Positions 45,726 to 57,960 of a stretch of 64,000 nucleotides of DNA are shown in pieces (the stretch's first letter is position 1; each line of letters begins with the position of its first letter). Made by a program: the position numbers and the translations under genes. Below the pieces are notes generated by a model. It saw only the letters and a program-made list of their open reading frames with translations, searched no databases and was not told where the DNA came from. Source of the DNA: Diplolepis rosae (Eukaryota; Arthropoda; Insecta; Hymenoptera; Diplolepididae); NCBI GenBank assembly GCA_030998225.1, contig JAPYXD010000169.1:496001-560000 (forward strand), given 5' to 3'.

Positions 45726-45790
45726 TTTTTGTCCCAGGATAGGATCTAATTTTTGCTCTTGGGCAAAATTTTGTAGCCGATTACGTAGGT

Positions 45791-46090
45791 TTAATGATAT
45801 ATAAAATATAAATATAAAATATAATGATGCATATAAAATGCATATAAAATGATTTTACCGTCCTTGTTGGCCATTTTGGCAGCATTTTCCTGTTCTGGCA
45901 GACGACTTAGTGTGTCTGCAACTAAATTATTTTTACCAGAGCAATGCTCTATGGAAATATCATAATCCTGAATGGCCATTGTCCACCTGGTTAACCGTCC
46001 ACTCAAAAGCTTACATGTTTTCAGGAATGTTAACGCTTTGTGGTCAGTTCTAATGATAACTTGAAAGAGTTCGAGATTGTCCTACACTAA
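45791..46090 (-). pseudogene. pol: Gypsy RNase H, C-terminal part
   Basis: Minus-strand reading through RLTRWTMAIQDYDISIEH and GKNNLVADTLSRL, the end of RNase H. Its N-terminal half is at 47146-47337; the satellite array between them has split the domain. Confidence 0.8.
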
Positions 46091-46149
46091 TTTTAATAAT
46101 GTTTGCGAACCCAAAGGTGTAGGAAAGAATCGTAGACGTGATTTATGGA

Positions 46150-46985
46150 TGAATTGCAACAAAGTCTTTTATTATAACACAATACCCTTACATCAATTTT
46201 AAATCATATTCGAATGCGGCGTTGCACAATGGCTGACACAGCGCTAAAATATATCAAAAGATATCGAAACAATTGCAGTCTACAAAGTGTAGATGGCGCG
46301 GCTATCGCGAAATTATATATTTAATTTTTATGCAATATTCGATTGTGGTATTGCTCAATGGCTAACACGACGCAGAAAAATATATAAAAATAACGAAATT
46401 ACAATATTTTATAAGATGTAGATAGCGCAACTAACGCAGAAGATATATCTAAATTTTATACCCTATTCAGTGATGTTGCTCTATGGCCAACACGACTCTT
46501 AGAAATATAGAAAAATGTCAAATAATTGTATATAGCAAGATGCAGATGGCGTGAGTATTGCAAAAGGATATATTTAATGTTTATTCAATCTTCGATGAAG
46601 GTGTTGCTCAGTGGCTAACACAATGTAAAGAAAATACAAGAAAATATCAAAATACTCGTATATTTCACTATATAGATGGCGCGACTATGGCGAAAGATAT
46701 ATTTAAACTTTATGCAATGTTCGACGATGGTGTTTCTCAATGGCTAACACAGCGTAGAGAGATATAAGAAAATATCGAAATGCTCGTCTTTTACAATGCA
46801 CAGTGGCGCTACTATCGCCAGAAGATATATCCGATTTTTATAAAATATTCAACGGTAATGCTGCTCTGTGACGAGCGCTATGCGAAGATATGTGGAGAAA
46901 TAACGCAATTTACAAAACATAGGTGGCGCTGCTGCAAGAAAAGATTAATTAAATTAACGACGGTGCACTTGGTTGAAAAATTTAC
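46150..46985. repeat. Satellite array, about 127-bp period, six to seven copies
   Basis: A unit with ATTCGA-G-TG-TGTTGCTCAATGGC followed by AGATGGCGC recurs at about 46211, 46337, 46464, 46591, 46718 and 46846, a steady 126-128 bp step. Copies differ by point changes. It interrupts the RNase H of the surrounding Gypsy. Frames at 46558-47043 are inside the array. Confidence 0.85.
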
Positions 46986-47125
46986 TCGCACTGGAGCCTG
47001 GTGCAGCGTACCCAGGGCGAGAGTTATGAGAAAAGATATTTAAAGGTCATCTATTGGAGCCTGGATGGCGTGCCCAAAGAAACGTTGCCACCTATCACTT
47101 CCTGGAGCCTGGTGCAGCGTACCCA
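46986..47125. repeat. Short repeat next to the satellite
   Basis: TGGAGCCTGGTGCAGCGTAC occurs near 46993 and 47103, with a partial copy near 47062. It joins the array to the RNase H sequence. Confidence 0.6.
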
Positions 47126-47145
47126 GAAAGAAATTTCTGTAGGGC

Positions 47146-49785
47146 CTAGACTATCGCCAACAGCTCCTTCTCTGTGGTATAATATGCCAATTCAGCACCC
47201 TTTAAGATTCGACTGGCATAAATAATTGGACATGGGTTTCCAACTTCGTGAACTTGAAAAAGAATGGCACCCAATGCCACATCACTTGCATCAGTCTGCA
47301 AATAAAAAGGTTTGTTGATTTCTGGATAATTCAACAAAACCGAGCTACTGAAAAGAAGCTTAATTTTGTTGAAAGCTTGTTCCAGATCGTCGTTCCAGGA
47401 CTATTTCACTCCCTTTTTCAATAGTTCCAAAAGTGAAACTATTTTTGCTGCATGATTTTTTGAAAACTTGGTGTAGAAATTAATTAGATCCAAAAATCCA
47501 CGCAATTCTTTTAAATTTCGTGGTCTTGAGAAATTTTGGATGGTTTCAATCTTTTCTGGATCTGGTTTTATTTCTGTGGAAGTTAAAACGTGTCCTAGAA
47601 ACTTTACTTCTGATCTGAAAAAATGAGACTTTTCCAGATTAATTGTTAGGTTATTTTCCATTAATCTATGGGAAAGCAGCTCCAGATGTAGTAGATGTTG
47701 GTGCACGTTTTCAGAAGCGCAGAAAATGTCATCAATAAAAGTTAAATAAAAATTCCCTAGATCGTTAAGGACAAAGGCTAGGACTCTGACAAATGCCGCT
47801 GTACTACTTTTTAGCCCGAAGGGAGTTACGCAAAATTCGTAACATTTACCTTCGTGTAGAAACGCAGTGTATATTTTTGATTCCTCGGCTAGTAGAATTG
47901 GCCAAAAATTACTGGTCAAATCCATTGTTGACATTATTTTACTGCCCTCACACCTCTGAAAAAGTACTTCAGTTGGTTCTGCACATTCGTAATCATTTAT
48001 CATTATATCATTTAATTTCCGGGCATCCAAACATATCCTAATGCTTTCATCCTTTTTTAAACTAGTCACCAGTGGATTTATGTAGGGACTATTCGATCTA
48101 CGAATGATTCCTAGTTCCAATAATTTGTTCAACTCGGCAGTAACCAATTCTCTCAATCTCATTGGGATTGGATAAGTTTTAATTACGAAGGGTTTATCAT
48201 CTTTAATTTTCAACTCATGTTCGTATATTGAAATCCGTCCGGGTTTCTTTGAAAATATGTCTCTATATTTTTTTAAAACTTCCCAAAACTTCTTCTTCTC
48301 TTCCCTGTTGAGCAGCTCGTATTCTTTCACGTTGCGAAATTCTTCATATTTCTCTGGATAATTAACTTCATCTGCGAAGTCCTGTGGATCAATATTTGTT
48401 AAATTTTCACTGGGCTCCATATTTATTTCATGGATTACCCGAATACATTTTCGTTCTTCATTTATAAATTCAATTTTCAAATCTTTATCTTCATTTCGAA
48501 GTATCACGTAATTTTCTTCTATATTAATCCTTCCTTTTAACTTCTTGAGTACATCAATTCCCAGAATACAATTTTTGTTCAATTTCGGAATTATTATAAA
48601 CACGCAAGAATACGTCTCATCATTTACATTTAAATCTGCATATATTTGATGCTTTAATTTTATAGGTTTAACACCTGTGGCACCTACGACGCTTGTGCCG
48701 ACGATTGGTAAAATTTTACAATTTTTGAGCTTATTTTTATTATCTTCAAAGGAATTGTCCGAAATACACGTGATTTCGCTTCCCGTAAGTTCCCGTAAGT
48801 CTGAACTAATTTGGAAGCACACATTTTCATTCCAATATTTTTTTATAAACTTCTCTCGAAAAGAGTTGATATTCTCATGCTCCAAAGAGACCAAATCCCA
48901 CCATTCTCCGGCTAGCCCATCTAAACACGCAAAAACTACATAATTAAAATCGTTAGTTCTTACATCTATTGCGTTAATATATCTCTCAAAATCTCTTAAG
49001 AAACGCATGGGCCTTTCACGCTTGTAACCTGAGAATTTAGGCATTGGATGCTGATTTAGCCACGACGAGGCTGCCGAAGAACTTCCCTGGTTTTTTTCTA
49101 GTTTGTTCTCCAAGACAAACTGGTGGTCTTCCAGATGTTTTAATTTTTTGTCATGCGCCATTTTTTTAGCAATGAGATCTCCAGTCAGGCAGTGAAGTTC
49201 TTCGGAAGTCTCGCTTAACACATTGACTTTTGCTTCTACCTGTCTGACATTCTTTTCTAATACTAAATTTTTATATTCACATTCTGCCTTGTACATTTGT
49301 TGGCAGCTATCCATCCTATCCACAATCAAATCAGTGAATTCGCTAAGTTTTCTCGATGTATTTTGCTTTAAATCCGATATTTTCTTAGAATTTCTCTTCA
49401 CCGTATTAATAACTTTCGCTTGATTATTTGTTACGCTTTTTATTTTGACGCCAATAGACTTAAGTTTTAACAGCATTTGATCAAGTTCCGCTATGTCTTC
49501 CTCGTCTGAATCTACTATTTCTTCAGCATGTAAAGACGAGCAAGATGATTCTTTATCCACGGATTCATACGACATATTATTTTCATTAAATGATAAATCT
49601 AGCGCCTCTCCCTGGCCATTTAAGCTATTATAATTTCCTGCTAATAACTGAGTCGTATTTCTTAACAACTCACCCATGTTGAAGCTATTTGCCATCATGG
49701 ATTGAGATTGTTTTAACGTTTTCTTCTGCGCTTCATTAGTACTAGCCATTTTTAGGATGTAACTAGTCTTAAGAAAATGAGACAA
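47146..49785 (-). pseudogene. pol: Gypsy Gag-Pol (third element): gag, protease, RT, RNase H start
   Basis: A 794-codon minus-strand frame (49785-47401) joins a gag with coiled N terminus and FSGYKRERPMRFLRDFERY directly to a protease-like stretch (ISDNSF, ILGIDVLKKL), then RT (SPYINPLVTSLKK, MSTMDLTSNFWPI, TPFGLKSSTAAFVRV). The catalytic box reads LTFIDDIF. Zinc knuckles are missing, so the gag-protease junction probably reflects an internal deletion that kept frame. An in-frame stop at 47398-47400 precedes the RNase H start (LQTDASDVALGAILF, EKELLAIV) ending in a TAG at about 47146. Confidence 0.85.
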
Positions 49786-49789
49786 TATT

Positions 49790-50566
49790 ATAAGTTTGAT
49801 TAAGCAAATGTCATTTACTTGACAGGTTGGCGCAGGGAAAACTTCATTTAGTGTTTATGAATTATTCTGTTTTGGAATAACTCATTAAACAAATTTTAAT
49901 TCAATTTCCGAGTGAGCAAAAATCAAAACTATTCTTTTGGTAGTCATAAAAATTTTTTTATTAAATATTTTCAGAGTATATTTATATATATTTTCTGAAT
50001 TAATTTAATAGCATAGATTAATTAGCATGGGTGGAGAAAAGCAACAGCCTTCTTTTGATAATTATCGAATTTTTTTATTTTTCAAATGTCTTATCCTGAA
50101 TTAATCAATTCACCAAAATTATTTCGGGAATTTATATTATCGTTTAATCTTTTAATTTTTATTTTCCATTAAATCAAATAATATATTGAAATTCGAATAT
50201 TAATTCAATAATTATTTGTCTCCCAGGGCATTCACCTTTATGCCTTGTTCCTGGCTACACGTGTTAGCACACAGCTGAACGTCAAAGTTAGCTGATTGTT
50301 GTTACGCTGACGCTCGATTGTTGTCACTTGCCTATTTCGCATGCAAATCGAAATTGTTCACCTTTAAGCAAATTAAAATATTCAAATAAAATTAATGTTA
50401 AGGGTGGCAAATAATTTCGGGCCAAGTGACACGCTATTTTTCCCGGGATTCAATAGATCACAAAGACCGATACGTAAGAATAATCGTACAAGGTATACCA
50501 AACGTACACACAAATTTTTATTTTTCCAAGTTTTTTCGCGAAATCTTCCAATTCAAAAACCTTCGT
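49790..50566 (-). other. Leader of the third Gypsy element
   Basis: AT-rich, between gag and the primer site. Two overlapping plus frames at 50395-50620 have no domain. Confidence 0.5.
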
Positions 50567-50584
50567 GCCCCACGTTGGGCGCCA
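50567..50584 (-). other. Primer-binding site of the third Gypsy element
   Basis: Minus-strand TGGCGCCCAACGTGGGGC, TGG start and tRNA-complement style, preceded by ...TTTCAAC where the 5' LTR should end. The LTR partner was not found on the other side, so the LTR extent is not called. Confidence 0.65.
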
Positions 50585-50587
50585 GTT

Positions 50588-51690
50588 GAAACATTTCGCT
50601 CTGTTGACGGAGTAAATTAAATAATAATGATTTTATTAATAAATTTTATTTTTTTTTGTTTCAAATTTTTCTCATGAAAAATAATCTTTTCTCTTCCAAA
50701 TTAGCCTTTAAATGATAATATCACTATTCTTGAAAGCAAAATTATCTATCGAAATATTTCGCACTTTGGCGATTTTTATCGTTCGTTTTCAAATTATTTT
50801 ATACTGTTTTTATTGCCTGATTTGGCTAATATTTACGGATTTTAATTTTATTTATTGGGTTCCACGAAGGGGGAAGGTTTCGCGCAATTAAGTTTCTTGT
50901 TTGAACGATTCAATATAAAAAAAACTTACATTTTGTGTTTTGAAGGAGCGTTTTTCGTACAAAAAAAATGCTTGTCTCGTTATAGTGGACTCTCAAGTTT
51001 TTTGGAATCTAAACAATAAATCAAATTTTTCATTATGGCCTCCAAATTCGCGCATTTGCGCAATAAAACAAAACACGCGGTCTAATTTTTGGGTAGTCCC
51101 TAAAGCCTGAAAATAAAATTTTTTTGAGCTTGTTGGTATTTTATCAAGCACATCATATACGACGACAGTAAAAAAAACCTCTGTATTACATTCTAACGTT
51201 ACATAATCCCGTGTTTTTCGAAATCTCTATGGATAATTGAAAAGGAGTTGGAGAGGAGCGAAAATCACATTACCAGCTCCATAAGGTAGATGGTTGTGAT
51301 TTCCTCTGGAATAACGAGAAAAAACGACTAGGACCACGGCGGGTAAGAAGTCGATTTTTTCACGTTCATCTTGGTGTAGCTATACAAAGTGACGAGTAGC
51401 TATCCCTTGCCCTTTTCAGGTAGAAAGGGAATCACTAACCGAGATTTCGACGAATACGTTAAAGAAAATGCCTTTCTTTTTTAGGCTTGACCTTAAAGAA
51501 GTTAATCAAATTGCCCTTTTTCGTTAATTTTACCATATCCAGCAAACTCCTGACTAATCACGGAGAACGGGTAACATAGACGGAGAAGCTCTCCAAGCAA
51601 TTGATTCGCTGATGCTAAAATGCAGCGAAACAATTACTGAGTCTTTCTCCTATGGCACCCAGCGGTTACTCCTGAGGAAACTCGGAGTAA
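50588..51690. other. Probable 5' LTR region of the third Gypsy, unresolved
   Basis: No ORF or RNA. By position this should hold the 5' LTR of the minus-strand element. The GC-richer part from about 51230 differs in composition and may be a separate insertion. Confidence 0.35.
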
Positions 51691-51691
51691 C

Positions 51692-52453
51692 TCAGAGTTG
51701 CAACTGCTTCCCGGGTTCCCAAATGGCCCCTCGAACCTACCTCTTGTAGGAGCTGAGACCGAAGTGACTTTTGGTAATTTTTCACCGCGCTCGCGACCTC
51801 GGTTTTTCTTTGATTCGCGGTTTTTAATTCCCCACTTTTCATAAATTTTCTAGAAGGGGACTCACATGACTGTCCTGACATGAGATCATCAAAAATGGAG
51901 AACCAATGGGAGTGGCAGAAAAAAAATTCGTAAAAATAATTATCTTTTTATGCATTAATGCTTCTTTTACCATTTTACCCGGTCGAAATGGTTCGCGCTT
52001 CCTCATGCGTTACAACGAACCTTTTCCCATATTTTTATCATTTCTGCTTTGCCAGAAAAATGCCCTTTTGCATTTTCTTGCAATCAAAGATAAGAGGTAA
52101 AGAGAACACACGAGTGTTAGAATGGGAAAAACAATTCACCTGTCGCCGTCTCGTAATCGGCCTTGACCCGTAGTCTAATGGCCAGACACGAGTGTCAATA
52201 TTTTCATGGGTTTAAATCCCCTCACAGGTTACGCAATTTTCCTAACGGCACTTGATCAAGGAAACGTGCCAAAATTAAATAAAAGTTTCGGAAACAATCT
52301 ATTTTACTTTGCATATTGCATCTTCCGCCTTATTATGATGGCTTAATAAGGTCTATCTTTTTATTATTTTTAGAGATCAGGTGTCATTTAGTTCTAATTT
52401 ATAAATAATATACATGCATGATTATAAATCGGTATACAGCTGAACCGTCTTAA
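51692..52453 (+). repeat. 762-bp dispersed repeat, copy 2
   Basis: Same orientation and almost the same sequence as 42687-43449, including the A-box-like (52171-52181) and B-box-like (52209-52219) motifs. Its right edge abuts a truncated Gypsy RT at 52454 without a spacer. Confidence 0.7.
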
Positions 52454-52750
52454 ACCTTTTCTACATCCCAAGGACATTTTGAATACAACATAATGCCCTG
52501 CGGATTAAAGAATGCTCCAGCTACATTCCAACCTATGATGGACAATGCATTGAGAAGATTAATAGCCACAAAATGCTTTGCCTATATAGGTGACATAGTA
52601 ATTTTTGGCGAAACTATTGAACAACGTAACGAAAATTTAGAAGCAGTTTTGGAAAGAATGAAAACACTAGGACTACGTCTAGAACCCAGAAAATGCGAAT
52701 ACCTTGAACCAGAATTGAAATATTTAGGACACAGTATAATGATTCGCTTC
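52454..52750 (+). pseudogene. pol: Gypsy RT fragment, catalytic box mutated
   Basis: Plus-strand frame starting inside RT (FSTSQGHFEYNIMP, GLKNAPATFQ) and ending after LEPRKCEYLEPELKYLGH. Very like the RT of the element at 28273-35303. The active site reads AYIGDIVIFG: the first catalytic Asp of YxDD is Gly. Truncated at both ends. Confidence 0.85.
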
Positions 52751-52784
52751 AAGTACGTATAACCGTCAAACTGGCATATCAAAA

Positions 52785-53532
52785 TCATAATCTGAAATTG
52801 TGTTCAGCCATCGCAGGGTTTGCAAGTTTTTTTTCCACTGAATTAATATCTCCAAGCGCTTGACAATTTGTGATTGCACTGAAATGTATACCGATGAGAA
52901 ACGGTCGCAGTCGCTCCATAGCCCACACAAAGGCCATCAACTCTACTTTTGTGGGATGATAATTCCTTCCACCCTCTGAAGTCTGTCGGCTTATCGTGTA
53001 AACTAATAACAACATTTTTCTGTACTCAACTTGTAACAATATTGCTCCCAGACCTGCGGCCCACACATCTGTGTGTCATTCAGAAAATTTTTCTTTTCGA
53101 TTTTAATACGATAAATTCGGATACGATCCGATCAGCTTTTTAACTTCGCGAAGCGCTTCATCTTGCGTTCATTCCATTCAAACGCAACTTTTGAACTGAA
53201 TTATTTCATCATCGGAGCAACCTTCATCACAAACCCTGGGACAAATCTGCGAAGGAAAGTGGCCAAGCCGTGAAAGCTGCGAGCCTCGTGACTGTCTTTA
53301 GGAGCCGGAAATTCCAAAACAGCTCGTGTTTTCTTTATTCCTGGTCTGACTCCTGAATTCCAGAATAAATATCCCAAATAGTCTACTCAATCTAATCCAA
53401 ATTTACATTTTTCCAAGTTAAGCGTCAGTCCGACCTCTCTCAGCAAGATCAAAATCTGATCGAATTTCCCCATTGATTCGTCCCAATCCAGTTCATAGAC
53501 CAATATATCTTCAGAATACGTCAGTGCTAATT
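52785..53532 (-). pseudogene. pol: Gypsy RT/RNase H (fourth lineage), degraded
   Basis: Minus-strand RNase H motifs NYHPTKVELMAFVWAMERLR and a degenerate ITNCQAL, preceded (53100-53530) by RT thumb sequence with several frame breaks, for example PAPKDSHEARSFHGLATFLR. The sequence continues beyond a mariner insertion at 53533 to 54165-55117. Confidence 0.75.
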
Positions 53533-54131
53533 CACGAAGGTCGTTTAGTAAGTCCTTAGAAAAAGATAGAAAAACAAATTATTTTGTATAGATTTTTTTT
53601 TATTTTTCAACATAATCTCCTTTTAACTCTATACACTTTTCCAAGCACTTCCACAATCCGGTGAATACGGTAGATGTTGTAAAAATTCAAATTTCAATTC
53701 CATAATTTTGGCCATCGACACTACGCAGGTGTGCACCCGTGCATTGTCTTGATGGAAGGTGACGTCCTGAACGATGATCATCTTTTGTGAATGTAAGACC
53801 ACGTTTAAACTGACTTATCCAATTGCAAACAGTTACAAACACAGGAGCAGGTGTCCCATAAACTTCATCCAACTCAGCTTTGATCTCTCCCGGTGCTAAG
53901 CCTTTTAAATATAAGTGTTTAATCACTGCTCGAAATCACTGTTTTCCATTTTTTCTATATGCATAACAGTCTTTTTCTTTAGACGACAATAAAAATGAAA
54001 CCATGTGATGGATATAACTGAGACTTTAACAGCTGTCTAGTGTGTAATTAAGCTTACTAAAACCAAACCATTTTCGATACTACGAGCGCCATCTCTCAAA
54101 TTTTCTAAGGGCTTCTTGAACGACCCTCATA
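53533..54131 (-). mobile_element. Deleted mariner element
   Basis: Ends are inverted copies of about 28 bp (GAGGGTCGTTCAAGAAGCCC on the minus strand; a diverged copy at 53533-53562). It interrupts the Gypsy pol on both sides. About 600 bp, half the usual 1.3 kb. Confidence 0.75.
53640..53970 (-). pseudogene. Mariner transposase, internally deleted
   Basis: The minus frame 53926-53687 gives the N-terminal helix-turn-helix region (IKHLYLKGLAPGEIKAEL, VCNWISQFKRG, DDHRSGRH) which then joins, through a deletion, to sequence of the catalytic domain (a degenerate QDNARVHT and PYSPD follow in other frames). Non-functional. Confidence 0.75.
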
Positions 54132-54164
54132 TTTCCATAAGGACCAAACCCAATTTTAATTAAT

Positions 54165-55117
54165 CTAGCAAATAGCTCGCTCAAAATATCCAGTTTCATC
54201 TTGCGTAATGAAACCTGTTTTTTCTATTGCTTCCTCTGTTAGGTACCCTTGTGCCAGATCGAGCACTGCAAATATGTTCGCTCCATGCAGGGCTTCTAAA
54301 CCATCGTCAATGCTGGGGAGTGGAAAGTGCATACGAACCGTAATTTTATTTAACACTAGAACTACCAAGGGGGGTCAAAATGACTTGTTTGACATGGTAG
54401 AAGTAAGTATACCTCAATCGTCGGTAGTTCCAGTGTTAAACGGCGATAATCGACAATGAGTCTTTTTGAATCATCTGGTTTTCCCAATAAAATACGCGGA
54501 CTCGCCTGAGGCGTGATAGTTTCAGTAACTAAATTGTTTGCCTTCCACTCAGCAACCCTGCCTTCAATTTCCTCCCTTTTTACCGCGTTAGTCGGATACG
54601 GTTTAGGATAAGGCAGGTCGGCACCTGGCTTGAGTTCAATGTCTATCTTTACAATGTTCGTACAAACTAATTCGGACAAATCTAATGCAACGTACATTCG
54701 AAATCTGTTTAACAACTCTAATAATCGCGTTCTCTGAACTTCATTTAACGGTGAATTCGATAATGATTTGTCTTCGGTCAAAACCTTTTTCAGCGGCTCT
54801 AGCACACGCATGTAATCTCTGATACATACCGTAGTGTCTAGTAGAGCATCCTTATCGAGATTGAGATACTCAGTGTCGCAATTATCGAAAGCCAGAAAGG
54901 TTTCTGCTTGATAAATTTTTACACACATAAAATTTATTGACGCTGGCGGTAAGCAAATAGATTTAGATACTACCGGTGTAAGCGCATACATTTTCACCAA
55001 CTCTACTCCCGTAAAAGTTTGAAATGAAAAATATTTCCGGTATACAAATTCAAATTTTATTATCATAACGACAATATGCAAGATCAGGTGCATCGATGAG
55101 GAATTTGCCAAAACCAC
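54165..55117 (-). pseudogene. pol: Gypsy pol, protease-RT linker and RT palm (fourth lineage)
   Basis: Minus-strand frame 55117-54362 ends in GADLPYPKPYPTNAVKREEI, TPQASPRILLGKPDDSKRL and IVDYRRL; after an 82-bp MITE it resumes in frame at 54353 with KITVRMHFPLPSIDDGLEAL and FAVLDLAQGYL. A short deletion after GYL loses residues near the QVPL motif. The first 60 codons of the longer frame are not recognisable as pol. Confidence 0.8.
54354..54435. mobile_element. 82-bp piggyBac-like MITE, TTAA target duplication
   Basis: Ends CACTAGAACTACC...GGTAGTTCCAGTG, flanked by TTAA at 54350-54353 and 54436-54439. It sits inside the RT motif of the Gypsy pol; taking it out with one TTAA leaves that frame open, which fixes the ends. 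Confidence 0.85.
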
Positions 55118-55177
55118 GACCCCAGTACCCCAAAAGACGAAAGGGCTCTAACGACCCCCCCCCCCCCCCCGGAAGGG

Positions 55178-55834
55178 ATGAAGAGTCCGAAGAGGCCCAA
55201 GCCGGTGCGCCTGCCAGCAAATACAGAGCTGCCAGGTGTCGGGCTTTCGGCTGCTCAGAGGATTAATCCTCTGACGGTGATAGTGGCAGACGCCGGTTAC
55301 CCGGAGTCGGTCCTGTCGCCGGAGCAGTTAGCACTCTTCAGGGAGGCCACGTTCCACGGCCTTGATAGAGAACCGGAAAGCAATTGTCCGAGATTTGAGA
55401 CCTCCTTTTGCAGGGGAGGAGTATTTATTTTTGTGGCGTCAAACCCAGAGGCCAAAGCACGGCTAACCAAAACGATGACCGAGCTCAGGCCCTGGAAAGG
55501 CGCTAACCTGAAAGTAAGTGGGGTGGAGATACTCTAAAGGATGTTAAAGGCGACGGCCTGGATCCCCGGGAAACCGGAGGAACCGGTTTTCCTCCTGCGG
55601 CGTCTAGAGGGGTTTAACGCCCCGGTAGAAACAGCACCCTGGCGTATTGTCAGGCATGAGAGACCTCAGGAGGCTAAAGCGACGAGGGGATTAAAACACC
55701 GCCTAGTCGTTCAGGTCCCTGAGTCTCAGGCGAGAGCTTTAGACGGCCTCAACGACAGGCCCTTCTACCATCTCGGCAGGATTACCTTTAAGGTAAGCGG
55801 TCAAGAGCAGGAGAAGCCTGCCATGGAAACGTAG
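55178..55834 (+). pseudogene. LINE ORF1 (DUF4780-like), one stop
   Basis: Frame 55178-55537 (TVIVADAGYPESVLSPEQL, FCRGGVFIFVASNPEAKARL, LRPWKGANLKVSGVEIL) ends in TAA and the next frame, 55541-55834, continues a few bases later with a related second half. The pattern is that of DUF4780-type proteins encoded by ORF1 of some arthropod LINEs. GC content is far above the neighbours. Poly-C (55155-55169) precedes it. Confidence 0.65.
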
Positions 55835-55852
55835 AGACCGGATCAGCCCTGA

Positions 55853-56520
55853 ATGGCTGCATCCGGGTTAACCATCATCCAGATTAACTTACATCACAGC
55901 AAAAGTGCTTTTGCGGTTCTGCAGAAAAGCATTGCTGTGATGCACACAGGCATATCACTTATCCAAGAACCTTGGATAAACAAGGATGCCATTAGGGGGT
56001 TAGAGACGGGGGGGGGGGGATTTGATGTTACAGGTACCCCGAGGCACCGAACCCGAGGACATGCATCCTGGCGAAGAACGTCAACATCGTCCCATTACTG
56101 GATCTTTGTTCCAGAGACCTCATGGTGGCTTCAGTCGACCTGAAAGGATGCGGTGCGATGTCAACTTCCACCATAAGCTGCGGGGTAGCAAGGACACCAA
56201 TAGAAGGGGTGAGGACCTAGTGGACTATCTAATCACTACTGACTTGGATATTCTAAATACAGGAACGATACCGACTTTTCGGAACTTTGTGCGAGAGGAG
56301 GTAATCGGCATCACCCTCTGCACCGGGAGTAAGTCAAGGAATGGAGGGTTTCAGATGAACCCTCCCTATCTGACCACATGCAGATACCGTACGAACTGGA
56401 ATCACACGAACTTTCTAGCCCCGCATGGGCTAGAAACACGAGGAAAACAAACTGGGAGTGATATTCCACAGACCTACAAGCTGCACTCCATGGGACAACC
56501 ATGAAAATCAGAAACGTAGA
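55853..56520 (+). pseudogene. LINE endonuclease (R1-like clade), truncated
   Basis: ORF2 starts at 55853 (MAASGLTIIQINLHHSKSA), with LIQEPWINKDAIRGL, the N-terminal endonuclease motifs. A frameshift at a poly-G run near 56010 passes to the frame 56022-56504 (GSKDTNRRGEDLVDYLITTD, PTFRNFVREEVIGITLC). It ends near 56520 before the RT. This endonuclease nicks target DNA to prime reverse transcription. 3' truncation is odd, since LINEs usually lose their 5' end. Confidence 0.8.
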
Positions 56521-56747
56521 TGCCCTTGAAAGAGCGGCTCAGTTATTATAATTGCCAATTATTTGGCTTTCCCATATATTATTTATTCTCATTTACTTTT
56601 CTCATTATTCAAAATAGACATAGTATTACTTGAATACTATATTTCGAACATTTACCCACCTTCCGTGCTTGGACTCGCATTGTTATTCAGTGCCTCAACT
56701 TAGCTTTTTCTTCTGCTTAATTTTCAATCAGACCAAGAAGAACCAGC

Positions 56748-57960
56748 TTGGGTTGTCGTTGTTACAATCCTCTTTCTGAGGAAAATCACAAGCGTGATCC
56801 GTGCAGTTTAAGAACAATTTCTGCAACTGTTCAAAAAAAGTATCCCAGTATACCCATCAATGCGAAACTATGTGTTAATTGGAGAATAGAAATTTCTCAA
56901 CTTGCATTGCTATCCTCTTTGTATTCTCATACTGATCCAACAATTGAAGATGCTTCAGTGATCAACGATAATTTATCTCCTATTCTCGAGAATGATATTT
57001 TAATGGAAGACGACGATATCTTTGCTGAACCTTCGACATCCAATTTTAAAAAATCTAAAACTGATTGTTCTGAAGAAAATCATTACGCCGGAATGGAGGT
57101 CTGCAAGTAATTCAGAAAAAGTGTTACTTTTAGCTCTTGCTCCGAAATCTTGGGGCCGCAGAAGACTGGCTAAAGAATTTGGTGCTTCTGAACGCCAAAC
57201 TAGAAAGGCTAAGAAATTAGTAGCTGAGAATGGTATTTAAACTTCTCCTAATTTAAAAAAAGGTAAAACTTTAGATTCCGAGATTGAAAATTTGGTCAAA
57301 AAATTTTACCTTGATGATGAGAATAGTCGTAAGATGCCTGGCATGAAAGATTTCGTTTCCGTAAAAAAATATTATGGCTCCCGTGAGCACGTTCAAAAAA
57401 AGTTAATTCTGTGCAATCTTTCTGAATTATATGCAAATTATAAGGCTCAGCATCCTACAGTTAAAATTTGCTTACCAAAATTCTCTGAGCTTAGACCCCG
57501 AAATTGCATACTCGCTAAAGCCAGTGGTACGCATACTGTTTGTATAATTGAATGAATGCACAGCGTGTCCTGGTACAAGCGTACTTGAGGACTTAATATC
57601 ATATATAACATCAGAAAGAATGAAAATTTCTTATCCTTTGTGATTTCGCTGAAAACTATGCCTTTGTAGTCCAGAATGCAGCTCAGTCATTTCATTGAAA
57701 CAATGATCAAGCTACAATTTTCACAGTGGTAATTTATTATAAAGAGGACAACATTCTAAAGCACCGCAGTCTTGCTATGTTATCAGAATGTTTGACTCAT
57801 GACACAATTGCTGTGTACGAATTTCAAAAAATTATTACACACTATTTGAAAAAAATGATTTATTTTACAGATGGAGCCGCCCAGCACTTCAAAAATAAAT
57901 ATAACTTCATCAATTTGCTCCACCATAAAATGAATTTTACCATGAATTTAACGGAATGAG
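56748..57960 (+). pseudogene. Transposase-like protein, N-terminal and middle part, broken
   Basis: Frames 56748-57110, 57022-57240, 57292-57555 and 57726-57959 line up as one decayed protein: INAKLCVNWRIEIS, APKSWGRRRLAKEFGASERQ, DDENSRKMPGMKDFVSVKKY, LPKFSELRPRNCILAKASGT and YFTDGAAQHFKNKYNF. Breaks are a frameshift near 57090, a TAA at 57238-57240, and others near 57555 and 57700. Same family as the minus-strand fragment at 19947-20666, whose motifs come further downstream. Neither copy is whole. Here too it lies next to a dsRBD-CCHC gene. Confidence 0.75.

Noticed and set aside
42687..52453. The paired 763-bp repeats as LTRs of the minus-strand Gypsy at 44.6-50.6 kb
   Set aside because: The primer-binding site at 50567-50584 is more than 1 kb from the right copy and the ends are not TG...CA.
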